From: SVQP01 sp045650025
Lineage (GTDB): Bacteria; Bacillota; Clostridia; Oscillospirales; CAG-272
Direction: 5' to 3'
DNA length: 64,000 bases
NCBI GenBank assembly: GCA_045650025.1
Contig: JAZRQR010000130.1
Location: forward strand, 4,934 to 68,933
In this document: piece after piece, positions 44,084 through 52,075 of the stretch
Position numbering within the stretch: the stretch's first letter is position 1
Layout: each line of letters opens with the position of its first letter
Notes under the pieces: model-generated
Database searches by the model: none
What the model was told of the DNA's origin: nothing
The model's input: the letters and a program-made list of their open reading frames with translations, nothing else
Translations under genes and position numbers: made by a program

Positions 44084-44392
44084 CGTTGGGATATTACTCG
44101 AGCAAACCGTTTGTATTCGCGCTCTCCCCCCCTGCGCTTGGAACAAGCCTGCGCCGGCTGTCCCCCCTCCCGGAGGGGGGCTATATAAGCCGTCTTTCCC
44201 GTTTTTTGACTTCACCGTTTGGATTTCAGTATGCCATTCGGTATAACTACCTCAAGTTACCGTTATTGGTCAAGTTTGAATTTTGGAGAGTAGGATGCCA
44301 CTCTCATAGCCCCCCCCCGGGAGGGGGGTGGAAAATATCCCGCAGGGCATATTCAAGGGGGGAGAACGCGAGACAAAACGGTTTCTGCGCGT
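44084..44392. repeat. Non-coding element with terminal inverted repeats, copy 1
   Basis: 309 bp, almost identical to copy 2 at an offset of 328 bp. Left end 44104-44132 (AAACCGTTT then CGCGCTCTCCCCCC) is the inverted complement of right end 44357-44384 with few mismatches. Inside are two G/C hairpins built on CCCCCCTCCCGGAGGGGGG, one followed by CTATATAAG. No convincing gene lies within. It looks like a MITE-type element. Confidence 0.75.
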
Positions 44393-44411
44393 TTTGCATC
44401 TTAATCTCCTG

Positions 44412-44720
44412 CGTTGGGATATTACTCGAGCAAACCGTTTGCATTCGCGCTCTCCCCCCTGCGCTTGGAACAAGCCTGCGCCGGCTGTCCCCCCTCCCGG
44501 AGGGGGGGCTATATAAGTCGTCTTTCCCGTTTTTTGACTTCACCGTTTGGATTTCAGTATGCCATTCGGTATAACTACCTCAAGTTACCGTTATTGGTCA
44601 AGTTTGAATTTTGGAGAGTAGGATGCCACTCTCATAGCCCCCCTCCGGGAGGGGGGTGGAAAATATCCCGCAGGGTATATTCAAGGGGGGAGAACGCGAG
44701 ACAAAACGGTTTCTGCGCGT
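44412..44720. repeat. Non-coding element with terminal inverted repeats, copy 2
   Basis: Same features as copy 1, with left terminal repeat at 44432-44460 and right at 44685-44712. A 19-bp stretch separates the copies. Differences are a few bases, mostly in homopolymer G/C runs. Confidence 0.75.
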
Positions 44721-44768
44721 AATATTTTCTCATTTATGCAACACAGAAAGAATATTAACAAAATCCAC

Positions 44769-44798
44769 TTGCATACAACAGGCATACCGTGCTATAAT
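44769..44798 (+). promoter_or_regulatory. Promoter of the DUF6062-mnmM-nagZ operon
   Basis: TTGCAT (44769-44774), 18-bp spacer, TATAAT (44793-44798). Confidence 0.75.
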
Positions 44799-44827
44799 CA
44801 ATCGTAGAAAAACATTTGGAGGTACAT

Positions 44828-45528
44828 ATGGAACAGATCTATACCATACCCGTGAACGAAGCGTTTGAAGCCTCGGCTGCCGATCATGCATTGGGCTGCC
44901 CCTTTTGCGCCATCTACAATAAACTGGAGGAAAATGAGCTGGATCTGATCCTGGGCGCTTCCATGATGGAGCCCGACATCCGCATCCGCACCAACGAGCA
45001 GGGTTTTTGCCGCACGCATTACGACATGATGTTCGTGCGCAAGAATCGCCTGGGCATGGCGCTGACGCTGGAGAGCCACCTGGACGAGCTGCGCCGCGAG
45101 ATCAAGGGCAATGCCGCCAAGAGCGCCAAGCGCATTGACAAGCTGGAGCACTCCTGCTACGTTTGCGACCGCATTGCGTTCACTTTGAGCACATGGTGGG
45201 CACGGCGGTGCTGCTTTGGAACTCGGATGAGGATTTCCCCGCCAAGCTCAAGGCCCAGCCCTACTTCTGTCTGCCGCACTATAAAAAGCTGCTGCAGTAC
45301 GGTCAGGGTCGCCTGCCCAAGAAAAAGATCAACGCCTTTATCGACGATTGCGAGGCGGTGGAGCTGACCTACTTTGACGAGCTGCGCGAGGACGTGAGCT
45401 GGTTCTGCAAGAAATTTGACTACCGCTATGACAACGAGCCCTGGTACAATTCCAAGGACGCCGTGGAGCGCGCCTTTAAATTCCTGCGCTCGGATCTGCA
45501 TAAGGGTGACAAGCCCAAGAAACAATAA
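44828..45528 (+). pseudogene. DUF6062 family gene split by a one-base frameshift
   Basis: The first frame (44828 to about 45180) reads MEQIYTIPVNEAFEASAADH, CPFCAIYNKLEE, MEPDIRIRTNEQGFCRTHYD and CYVCDRIAF; the second (about 45181-45528) reads HFEHMVGTAVLLWNSDEDF, YFCLPHYKKLL and on to a stop. Together they make one roughly 233-residue DUF6062 protein with paired Cys motifs suggesting metal binding. Restoring a single C near 45180 (TTCAC to TTCCAC) joins them. TGGAGG precedes the ATG. This could be real inactivation or a sequencing error. First gene of a four-gene operon. Confidence 0.85.
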
Positions 45529-45542
45529 GGAGTATTCCATAC

Positions 45543-46097
45543 ATGATCGATCTGCTTTCGCTGCACAAGCTTTTTATCGGAAATCACATCAAAGAGGGTG
45601 ACACCGTGGTAGACTTTACCATGGGCAACGGTCACGACACCGCGTTTCTTTCCAAGGCGGTGGGTCCCGAAGGACACGTATACGCATTTGACATTCAGGC
45701 ACAGGCGGTGGAATCCACCCGCAAAAACCTTGCAGAGCAGGGCTGCCCTGAAAACTACACCTTAATTCACGATTCGCACCACAAGGTCAAGGACTACGTC
45801 AAGACCCCCTTCCGCGTGGGCATGTTCAACTTGGGCTGGCTGCCGGGCGGTGACAAATCCATTACCACCATGCGCGAGACCACCCTGCCCGCCATTCGCG
45901 ACGCCATTGAGCTGCTCGACCGCGACGGCATTCTCAACATTGCCATCTATCCCGGTCACAAGGAGGGCGACGAGGAGGGCAAAATGGTTTGCGAATACTT
46001 AGCCTCCCTCTCCCGCTTCAAGGTCTGCGTCACCCGCGTGCAGATCATCAATTCCCCCACCTCGCCCTATTTTCTGATGGTGGAGACCAAGCCGTAA
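45543..46097 (+). CDS. mnmM: Class I SAM methyltransferase, MnmM/YtqB family
   Basis: 184 aa. SAM motif VVDFTMGNGHDTAFLS, then VYAFDIQ, and FNLGWLPGGDKSI, the signature of the family formerly called rRNA methylase (PF06962). The B. subtilis member YtqB methylates aminomethyl-thiouridine at the tRNA wobble position. AAGGAG lies upstream. The next gene begins in overlap (TAATG) or 11 nt later. Confidence 0.85.
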   Translation: MIDLLSLHKLFIGNHIKEGDTVVDFTMGNGHDTAFLSKAVGPEGHVYAFDIQAQAVESTRKNLAEQGCPENYTLIHDSHHKVKDYVKTPFRVGMFNLGWLPGGDKSITTMRETTLPAIRDAIELLDRDGILNIAIYPGHKEGDEEGKMVCEYLASLSRFKVCVTRVQIINSPTSPYFLMVETKP

Positions 46098-46108
46098 TGA
46101 GGTATTGT

Positions 46109-46813
46109 ATGCATTTGATGAAAACCATTCTGCTGCCCCTGTGCCTGCTTTGCTGCATCACCCTGACCGCAGGCGGCTGCCGTGACGACCAGAGCAACGA
46201 CTATATCAACACCGAAAATCCCGAATACCTCGTGCTGCTCAACAAAACGCATCCCTCCGGCTCTGCCTATTGCCCGCCCGACCTGACCAAGGTGGACGGC
46301 AATCTGACGCTTTACGGCAAGGAGATCGAGCTGCGCCTGTACGCCGCCAAGGCTGCCGAAGCCATGGTCAAGGAAATGCACGCGCAAGGATATACCGATA
46401 TTATGATCACCAGCGGCTACCGCTCCTATGCTTACCAGCAATCGCTGTTCAACACCTATCTGGAGCAGGAAAAGGCAGCACACCCGACCTGGAGCGAGCA
46501 GCAGGTGCGCGACCTGGTACTGACCTACTCGGCTGCCCCCGGCACCAGCGAGCACCACACCGGCAACGCCATTGACCTAATCAGCACCAATCACGTCTCG
46601 CTGGACGAGACCTTTGCGCAAAACCCCGCTTACGAGTGGCTGCAGCAAAACGCGCACCGTTACGGCTTTATTTTGCGCTACCCCGCCGACAAGACCGACA
46701 TCACGGGCTATTCCTACGAGCCCTGGCACTACCGTTTTGTGGGTCAGCAGGCTGCAACTGAGATTCACAAGCGCGGCATTACGCTGGAAGAATATCTCGG
46801 CATCTTAAACTAA
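46109..46813 (+). CDS. D-alanyl-D-alanine carboxypeptidase, M15B/VanY type, lipoprotein
   Basis: 234 aa. Lipobox LTAGGC gives Cys 24, so it is anchored outside. The M15B metal site is clear: ITSGYRSYAYQ, GTSEHHTGNAIDL (His, Asp) and YEPWHYRFVG (Glu, His). It trims the terminal D-Ala of peptidoglycan stems. ATG at 46109 follows GAGG; ATG at 46097 overlaps the previous stop and is the alternative. Its neighbour is a GH3 hexosaminidase, consistent with wall turnover. Confidence 0.9.
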   Translation: MHLMKTILLPLCLLCCITLTAGGCRDDQSNDYINTENPEYLVLLNKTHPSGSAYCPPDLTKVDGNLTLYGKEIELRLYAAKAAEAMVKEMHAQGYTDIMITSGYRSYAYQQSLFNTYLEQEKAAHPTWSEQQVRDLVLTYSAAPGTSEHHTGNAIDLISTNHVSLDETFAQNPAYEWLQQNAHRYGFILRYPADKTDITGYSYEPWHYRFVGQQAATEIHKRGITLEEYLGILN

Positions 46814-46824
46814 GGAGCAATGAC

Positions 46825-47832
46825 ATGAACGTAGAACAGCTTTTAGCAAGTATGACTTTAGAGCAAAAGGTTGGCCAGATGTTTGTGGTGCGCCGCCCGC
46901 AGGACGATGCAACCGCTATGCAGGTGGTAACCGACTATCACATCGGCGGCTTTACTCTGTACGCCGTTGATTTTGCAAACCGCACCCCCGAGGACGTGCG
47001 TGCACTGCTGGCTTCCTATCAGGCAGCCTCCCCCATTCCCATGCTGATCGCAGCAGACTGCGAGGGCGGCGGCGTGGTTCGCGCCTCCAAATACCCCGCA
47101 TTCCGCTCCACTCCCTTCCCCTCTCCCCGCGAGCTGATGGCTGCGGGCGGTCCCGAGGCAGCTTATGCGGATGCTTGCGAAAAATCCGATTTCCTGCTGG
47201 ATCTGGGCGTCAACTTCAACTACGCGCCGGTCTGCGATATGTCGGGCAATCCCGAGTGCTTTATTTATAAGCGCACCGCTTCGCACGATCCCATGGAAAC
47301 TGCCGCTTACATTACAGCTGTTGTCAAGGGCATGGAGGAGCACTCCATGATCGGCAGCCTCAAGCACTTCCCCGGATATGGCGACAACGTGGACACCCAT
47401 ACCTCGATCGCACGCGACGACCGCGACCTGGAGACCTTTATGACGCGCGATCTGGAGCCCTTCCGCGCCGGCATTGCCGCAGGCGCCCCCATCGTTATGG
47501 TCGCACACAACATCGTCTCCTGCATGGACGCCGAGATCCCCGCATCGCTCTCCCCTGCCGTACATAAGCTGCTGCGCGAGGAAATGGGCTTTGACGGCTT
47601 GATCATGACCGACTCCTTGGACATGAACGCCATTACTCTCTACACAGGTGACCGCGCAAGTGCGGTGCAGGCGGTGCTTTCGGGCAACGATCTGCTTTGC
47701 TGCACCTCCTACTGGCACCAATATCCCGCCGTGCTGGATGCTGTGTGCGACGGCACCATTCCCGAGAGTATGATCGACAACGCCGTGCGCCGCATTTTGA
47801 CGCTTAAATCCAAATATTTGCAGAAAGCATAA
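46825..47832 (+). CDS. nagZ: GH3 beta-N-acetylhexosaminidase (NagZ-like)
   Basis: 335 aa, single-domain GH3 length. KHFPGYGDNVDTHTSIA carries the KHFPG motif and the Asp-His pair typical of NagZ; MTDSLDMNAI has the nucleophile Asp. No signal peptide, so it likely acts on imported muropeptides, removing GlcNAc. AAGGAG precedes ATG. Last gene of the DUF6062-mnmM-carboxypeptidase unit, followed by a strong terminator. Confidence 0.88.
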   Translation: MNVEQLLASMTLEQKVGQMFVVRRPQDDATAMQVVTDYHIGGFTLYAVDFANRTPEDVRALLASYQAASPIPMLIAADCEGGGVVRASKYPAFRSTPFPSPRELMAAGGPEAAYADACEKSDFLLDLGVNFNYAPVCDMSGNPECFIYKRTASHDPMETAAYITAVVKGMEEHSMIGSLKHFPGYGDNVDTHTSIARDDRDLETFMTRDLEPFRAGIAAGAPIVMVAHNIVSCMDAEIPASLSPAVHKLLREEMGFDGLIMTDSLDMNAITLYTGDRASAVQAVLSGNDLLCCTSYWHQYPAVLDAVCDGTIPESMIDNAVRRILTLKSKYLQKA

Positions 47833-47849
47833 TGCTTGACAAAACCAAA

Positions 47850-47881
47850 AGAACCTCTTGCCATGGCAAGAGGTTCTTTTT
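47850..47881. terminator. Bidirectional terminator
   Basis: A perfect palindrome, AGAACCTCTTGCC-AT-GGCAAGAGGTTCT, followed by T residues and preceded by A residues, lies between the converging nagZ and carD genes. Confidence 0.9.
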
Positions 47882-47885
47882 CCTG

Positions 47886-48389
47886 TTAAGCAATTTCCAT
47901 ATAAGGCAAGAGATACGGCTCGATCTCGGAAAAGGGCTTATCCAGCACCAGCGCAAGCTCGTGGTAGAGCGAGAGCTTGGCGTTGCGCTCAAAATCCGAG
48001 TCGGTCTCCGAAAGGCGCTTGTGTGCCGCCAGCATATCGGCGCGGCGACGGCGCACGGTCTTGATCAGGCGCACGTACTCGGCAGGCTCACAGGTCTGCA
48101 TGGTCTGCCTGTAAATATCGCGGCGCATGCGCTCCACGGGCACCTCCAGCGGCAAAAGATCGGGCATGCATGCGATCAGCTCCTCGGCTTGCGCGCGCGT
48201 CATCAAGGGGCGCATGGCAACCTGCACGTTATCCGTGGGCGTATAGATCACCGAGCCCGCAGCCAAGGCAAGTGGGCGAAGCATATAAAACGTACGCGTA
48301 TCCTTTTTATCAAACGGCGAAGCGCAAATATCCTGAACCTGGCACACGCCGTTGATGCCGTAAATCATATAGTCACCTACCGAGAACAT
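47886..48389 (-). CDS. CarD family transcription factor
   Basis: 167 aa. The N-terminal RNA polymerase-interacting domain (FSVGDYMIYGINGVCQVQDI, TFYMLRPL, IYTPTDN) is followed by a helical C-terminal half, as in CarD/CdnL proteins that stabilise open promoter complexes. AAGGAGG precedes the ATG. Transcribed alone. Confidence 0.92.
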   Translation of the reverse strand: MFSVGDYMIYGINGVCQVQDICASPFDKKDTRTFYMLRPLALAAGSVIYTPTDNVQVAMRPLMTRAQAEELIACMPDLLPLEVPVERMRRDIYRQTMQTCEPAEYVRLIKTVRRRRADMLAAHKRLSETDSDFERNAKLSLYHELALVLDKPFSEIEPYLLPYMEIA

Positions 48390-48445
48390 GGAAAAGCCTC
48401 CTTATGAATGTCAGTTTTGCAGGGGCACTTTAGCACGCTACTGTC

Positions 48446-48474
48446 ATTATACCACATTCTCGAAAATTTTGTAA
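48446..48474 (-). promoter_or_regulatory. Promoter of the carD-family gene
   Basis: Minus strand: TTACAA (48474-48469), 17-bp spacer, TATAAT (48451-48446). Confidence 0.75.
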
Positions 48475-48520
48475 TAGGCAAATTGAACGAATTTTCCGTC
48501 AAAATCCAAATAGGATGAAC

Positions 48521-48547
48521 AAAACCCCGCGAAATTCGCGGGGTTTT
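48521..48547 (-). terminator. Terminator after the antiporter gene
   Basis: AACCCCGCGAA pairs with TTCGCGGGGTT in an almost loopless hairpin flanked by A and T runs. Confidence 0.85.
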
Positions 48548-48563
48548 TTCATATTGCGTATAC

Positions 48564-49934
48564 TTACGCCTGCTTGTGGTGCTTGTGACCCTCGTTGTGA
48601 CGGCGTGCGGTCTTGCCCTCAGGCTTGGCGGTAATGTCGCCTGCCTTGACCAGCGCCCACTTGGTCATCATAGGACCGAACACCTCATAGATCAGTACGG
48701 CAAACAGCACGACAAAGCGCACGGTGTTTGCAACCGTATCGTGTGCGGCGAACAGGGGGTCTGCGCATACCATGGACATCATGCCCAGCGCAACGCCTGC
48801 CTGAGGCAGCAGCGTAATGCCCAGATACTTCTGAATGTTGGGCTCGCTGCGCGTGAGCATCGAGCTGCTACGTGCGCCGAAATACTTACCCAGCGAGCGG
48901 AACAGGATGTATACAAGACCGATTGCAATGAATACGGGCTTGCCGAAGATGGACAGGTCCAGCTCAGCGCCGCTGATGACAAAGAACAGAATGAAGATGG
49001 GCTTGGTCCACTTATCGGTTCTCTCCATCATTTCCTCGGAGCAGGGGCTGAAGTTACAGAAGATGGTACCCATCATCATGCAGGTCAGAAGCGAGGAGAA
49101 GCCGATATGTACGCCGCCTACCTCAAACTTGAGCATAGCCGCTGCAACCGTGACAAACACGAATGCGATGGACAAAGACAGACGGTTGGAGTTGGAGTGG
49201 AACAGGTTCTCGGCAAAGGTGAGTGCAAAACCGATCACAGCACCCAGCACCAGCGAGAGCACGATCTCCAGCATGGGCTCTACCACGATAGAAGCCACCG
49301 AAATGCCGTTGCCGCTGAGCAGCGCCTTTGCAATACCTGCGGAAACAGCGAACAGAACAAGACCTACCGCATCGTCCAGCGCAACGATGGGCAGCAGAAT
49401 GCTGGTCAGCGCACCTTTTGCCTTATACTGACGAACGACCATCAGCGTTGCGGCAGGCGCGGTTGCCGATGCAATAGCACCCAGCAGAATTGCAGCGGGC
49501 AGAGGCAGGATATCCTGACCCGTGACGTTGAGCAGCACGAAGTGCATGCCGATCAGCGCAGCATCTACGAGCAGCGTTGCGATCACAGCCTGCAGAATAC
49601 CGATCACGGTTGCTTCCTTACCGGTCTTCTTAAGCGAGGACCAGCGGAACTCGCTACCGATGGCAAATGCGATAAAGCCAAGTGCCAGGCTACAGATCAC
49701 GTCCAATACAACCTTGAGCGTCTCATGCTCAAATGCGTGTTCATTATAACCCAGATAGTATCCGCCCAGCGAAACGCCGCCCAGGCAGAAAGTGCCAACC
49801 AGCACGCCCGCGATCAGATATGCGGTAACGTCAGGCAGGTTGAGCAGGCGCACCAGTCTTGTTACAAGCAAGCCGGTGATCATGCAAATGGAAACCGTGA
49901 GAATGATCTGTGTGATCAGTTGTTCGGTCGACAT
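48564..49934 (-). CDS. CPA2-type cation/proton antiporter
   Basis: 456 aa with about 12 membrane helices. Features of the Na/H exchanger family: TRLVRLLNLPDVTAYLIAG at the N-terminus, IASATAPAATLMVV, and LPIVALDDAVGLVLFA, where the paired Asp lies in the ion-binding helix. The His-rich C-terminal tail (RRHNEGHKHHKQA) is unusual and may bind metal or sense pH. AAGGAG precedes ATG. Ion specificity is not readable. Its long leader has competing hairpins. Confidence 0.92.
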   Translation of the reverse strand: MSTEQLITQIILTVSICMITGLLVTRLVRLLNLPDVTAYLIAGVLVGTFCLGGVSLGGYYLGYNEHAFEHETLKVVLDVICSLALGFIAFAIGSEFRWSSLKKTGKEATVIGILQAVIATLLVDAALIGMHFVLLNVTGQDILPLPAAILLGAIASATAPAATLMVVRQYKAKGALTSILLPIVALDDAVGLVLFAVSAGIAKALLSGNGISVASIVVEPMLEIVLSLVLGAVIGFALTFAENLFHSNSNRLSLSIAFVFVTVAAAMLKFEVGGVHIGFSSLLTCMMMGTIFCNFSPCSEEMMERTDKWTKPIFILFFVISGAELDLSIFGKPVFIAIGLVYILFRSLGKYFGARSSSMLTRSEPNIQKYLGITLLPQAGVALGMMSMVCADPLFAAHDTVANTVRFVVLFAVLIYEVFGPMMTKWALVKAGDITAKPEGKTARRHNEGHKHHKQA

Positions 49935-50040
49935 ATACTTTTCTCCTTATGTATCATATATAAAATCACAAAAAATGCGGTGCATTCCGATCACGCCGCA
50001 CCTCGTTTTGCAAAGGATAAGGCGGTGCGCCGTTCGCACC
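49935..50040 (-). ncRNA. Candidate attenuator leader of the antiporter gene
   Basis: The transcript predicted from the promoter at 50046-50074 begins near 50040. Minus-strand GGTGCG (50040-50035) can pair with CGCACC (50029-50024). A second GGTGCGG (50002-49996) can instead pair with that CGCACC, or its TGCGG part with CCGCA (49980-49976), which is followed by six T. These are mutually exclusive structures. No known riboswitch class is claimed. Confidence 0.45.
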
Positions 50041-50047
50041 GCCTTAT
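50017..50047 (-). terminator. Hairpin after fbp, overlapping the antiporter promoter
   Basis: ATAAGGCGGTGCG and CGCACCGCCTTAT make a 13-bp stem around a five-base loop. No T tract follows, so it may end fbp transcripts only weakly. Confidence 0.5.
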
Positions 50048-50074
50048 CATAGCACTATTCACAAAAATTGTCAA
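50046..50074 (-). promoter_or_regulatory. Promoter of the antiporter gene
   Basis: Minus strand: TTGACA (50074-50069), 17-bp spacer, TATGAT (50051-50046). Confidence 0.78.
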
Positions 50075-50102
50075 CACCTTTTGGGCAAAAAGTTCAAAAA
50101 AT

Positions 50103-52061
50103 TTATCGAAGCGCCTGGATCACGCCCGATCGGTATGCCTCCAGCAACAGCTTAAGATCCTCCATGCGCTCCAGCAGCAGCTTACCCTCATCGGTATCGC
50201 GCACCAGCATGCGTCGGCTCATCATTTCAAACACCACGTCGGTGGTGGCAAGAATGTCCTTATTCTCACGAATGGCTGCCGTTCTGCCCTCAAACGAGCC
50301 GTGCGCCACCAGGCGAAGCCCCTTGGACGAGAAGATCAGCGTATACCCCGCAATACCCGTGGTATCGTGGTATGCCTTGCAGAAGCCGCCGTCGATGAGC
50401 ACGTACTTGCCTCCCGCCTTGATGGGACTCTCACCCTTTCCGGCGCGCACCGGCACGTGACCGTTGATGATATGCGACTCGGGCGCATCCAGCCCAAACT
50501 CCGAAAGAATGCGACAAACCGAATCATAATCCTCGATCATGCCGTAATAGGGGTTCTTAGGCTCGCGCCAGGTCTCTCTGTCCGAGATAAAGTAACGCTC
50601 AAAGGTGGTCATGCGCGCTCTGCCAAACAGCGGGCTTTGCTTGCCGCACCACAGGTAATACATGAAATCGCGAGCCCCCGCATCATTGGTATAGAATGCG
50701 CGGCGCGCCATCTTATCGCAATAGTCCATATATCCCTTACCCGACAGCATACCGCCCGTGCTCACGCGTACCACGTCAAAGCTGCCGTCCCCCCGCATGG
50801 GAATGCAGCCGTGGAACAGCAGGTTGCCATTGAAGATCTTGTACAGGCTACCGTGCTCGTACAGGAACTGCGCGTGCTTTTGCAGCAGGACGCTATGGCG
50901 GAAGGCTCTGCGCAAGGAGCGCATGATCTCTGCCTCCGCATCCGTCAGACGATACGGATCGTCCGGATCAACCGTGGGGAAATTGCACTCGTTGAGCGCA
51001 TAGGTCTGAGTGCCAATGCGTACCGTTTTGTTCTCATAGTCGATCTTATCCAGCAATCGGCGCTCTTCCATGCCGTATTCGGGATGGCGATCGATCAGCT
51101 GACCCTCCAGCTTGAACATGATGACCGCGATCGCCTCGTGCGCACGCGAAAGGTTATCCATACGGTTTTTGACGTAATACGCGTCGTCCGGATTGCGCGG
51201 CAAGAACCAGGTACTGCCCTTGTACGTTTCCTGCGCGTACTCGATCAGGTCACGCAGGCTGATGCCGTAGGCATTCTCCACCATGGCAAGCGTGTTATAC
51301 TGCAGCGCAAAGTTGAGCACCGTGGCAATGCAGACCTCGCTGCCCGAGGCAGCGCCCATCCACACAATATCATGGTTGCCCCATTGCACGTCCACGTGAT
51401 GATGCGCACGCAGCATTTCCAGAATGCGATCGGCGTGCGGTCCGCGGTCGTAAATGTCACCTACTACGTGCAAGCAATCCACCGCCATGCGCTTGATCAG
51501 GCTGCAAAGTGCCTCGATCAGTCCGTCTCCCTCGCCCACCTCAATGATGGTCGAGATAATATGGGTATAGTATGCCTGCTTGTCGTGCTCCTCGCCCGAG
51601 GTATGCAGCAGCTCATCCACCACGTTACGGAATGCATCCGGCAACGCCTTACGCACCTTAAAGCGCGTATATTTGGACGCCACCGAGCGCGCTACGTCCA
51701 CCAGGCGATACAGCGTGCGGCTGTACCACTCCACCGTGTTCTCGCCGCGCACGCGCAGCTCCTCGATCTTTTCGGTGGGATAATAGATCAGCGTGCAAAA
51801 ATCGCGCTGCTCCTGCTCGCTCAGGGCGCTGCCGAAAATGTCGCGCACCTTCTCGCGCACGACGCCCGAGCAATTATTGAGAATGTGCTCAAACGCTTCG
51901 CTCTCGCCGTGCAAATCACTCAAGAAATGCTCGGTGCCCTTGGGAAGATTGGAAACGGCATTGAGCACAACGATCTCCGCGCCCACCTCCGGAATGGTGG
52001 GAAATTCCTTGGAAAGCAGCTGCAGCAGCTTGATTTGATCCGCGGTGTATTCTCTCTTCAT
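50103..52061 (-). CDS. fbp: Class III fructose-1,6-bisphosphatase
   Basis: 652 aa, the usual size of the Firmicute class III enzyme, which dephosphorylates fructose-1,6-bisphosphate in gluconeogenesis. Motifs: FLSDLHGESEAFEHIL, HVVGDIYDRGPHADRI, VQWGNHDIVWMGA and HIINGHVPVRAGKGESPIKA. Start 52061 follows ACGGAGAGAG; the 30 extra upstream residues are rejected. It begins 14 nt after the activase stop, so it is probably the last gene of the glycyl radical enzyme operon. Confidence 0.95.
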   Translation of the reverse strand: MKREYTADQIKLLQLLSKEFPTIPEVGAEIVVLNAVSNLPKGTEHFLSDLHGESEAFEHILNNCSGVVREKVRDIFGSALSEQEQRDFCTLIYYPTEKIEELRVRGENTVEWYSRTLYRLVDVARSVASKYTRFKVRKALPDAFRNVVDELLHTSGEEHDKQAYYTHIISTIIEVGEGDGLIEALCSLIKRMAVDCLHVVGDIYDRGPHADRILEMLRAHHHVDVQWGNHDIVWMGAASGSEVCIATVLNFALQYNTLAMVENAYGISLRDLIEYAQETYKGSTWFLPRNPDDAYYVKNRMDNLSRAHEAIAVIMFKLEGQLIDRHPEYGMEERRLLDKIDYENKTVRIGTQTYALNECNFPTVDPDDPYRLTDAEAEIMRSLRRAFRHSVLLQKHAQFLYEHGSLYKIFNGNLLFHGCIPMRGDGSFDVVRVSTGGMLSGKGYMDYCDKMARRAFYTNDAGARDFMYYLWCGKQSPLFGRARMTTFERYFISDRETWREPKNPYYGMIEDYDSVCRILSEFGLDAPESHIINGHVPVRAGKGESPIKAGGKYVLIDGGFCKAYHDTTGIAGYTLIFSSKGLRLVAHGSFEGRTAAIRENKDILATTDVVFEMMSRRMLVRDTDEGKLLLERMEDLKLLLEAYRSGVIQALR

Positions 52062-52075
52062 GTTTTCTCTCTCCG

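Noticed and set aside
44086..44722. Small open frames inside the inverted-repeat elements
   Set aside because: They are repeated in both units, start outside ribosome-site context, and read through homopolymer runs that vary between copies.
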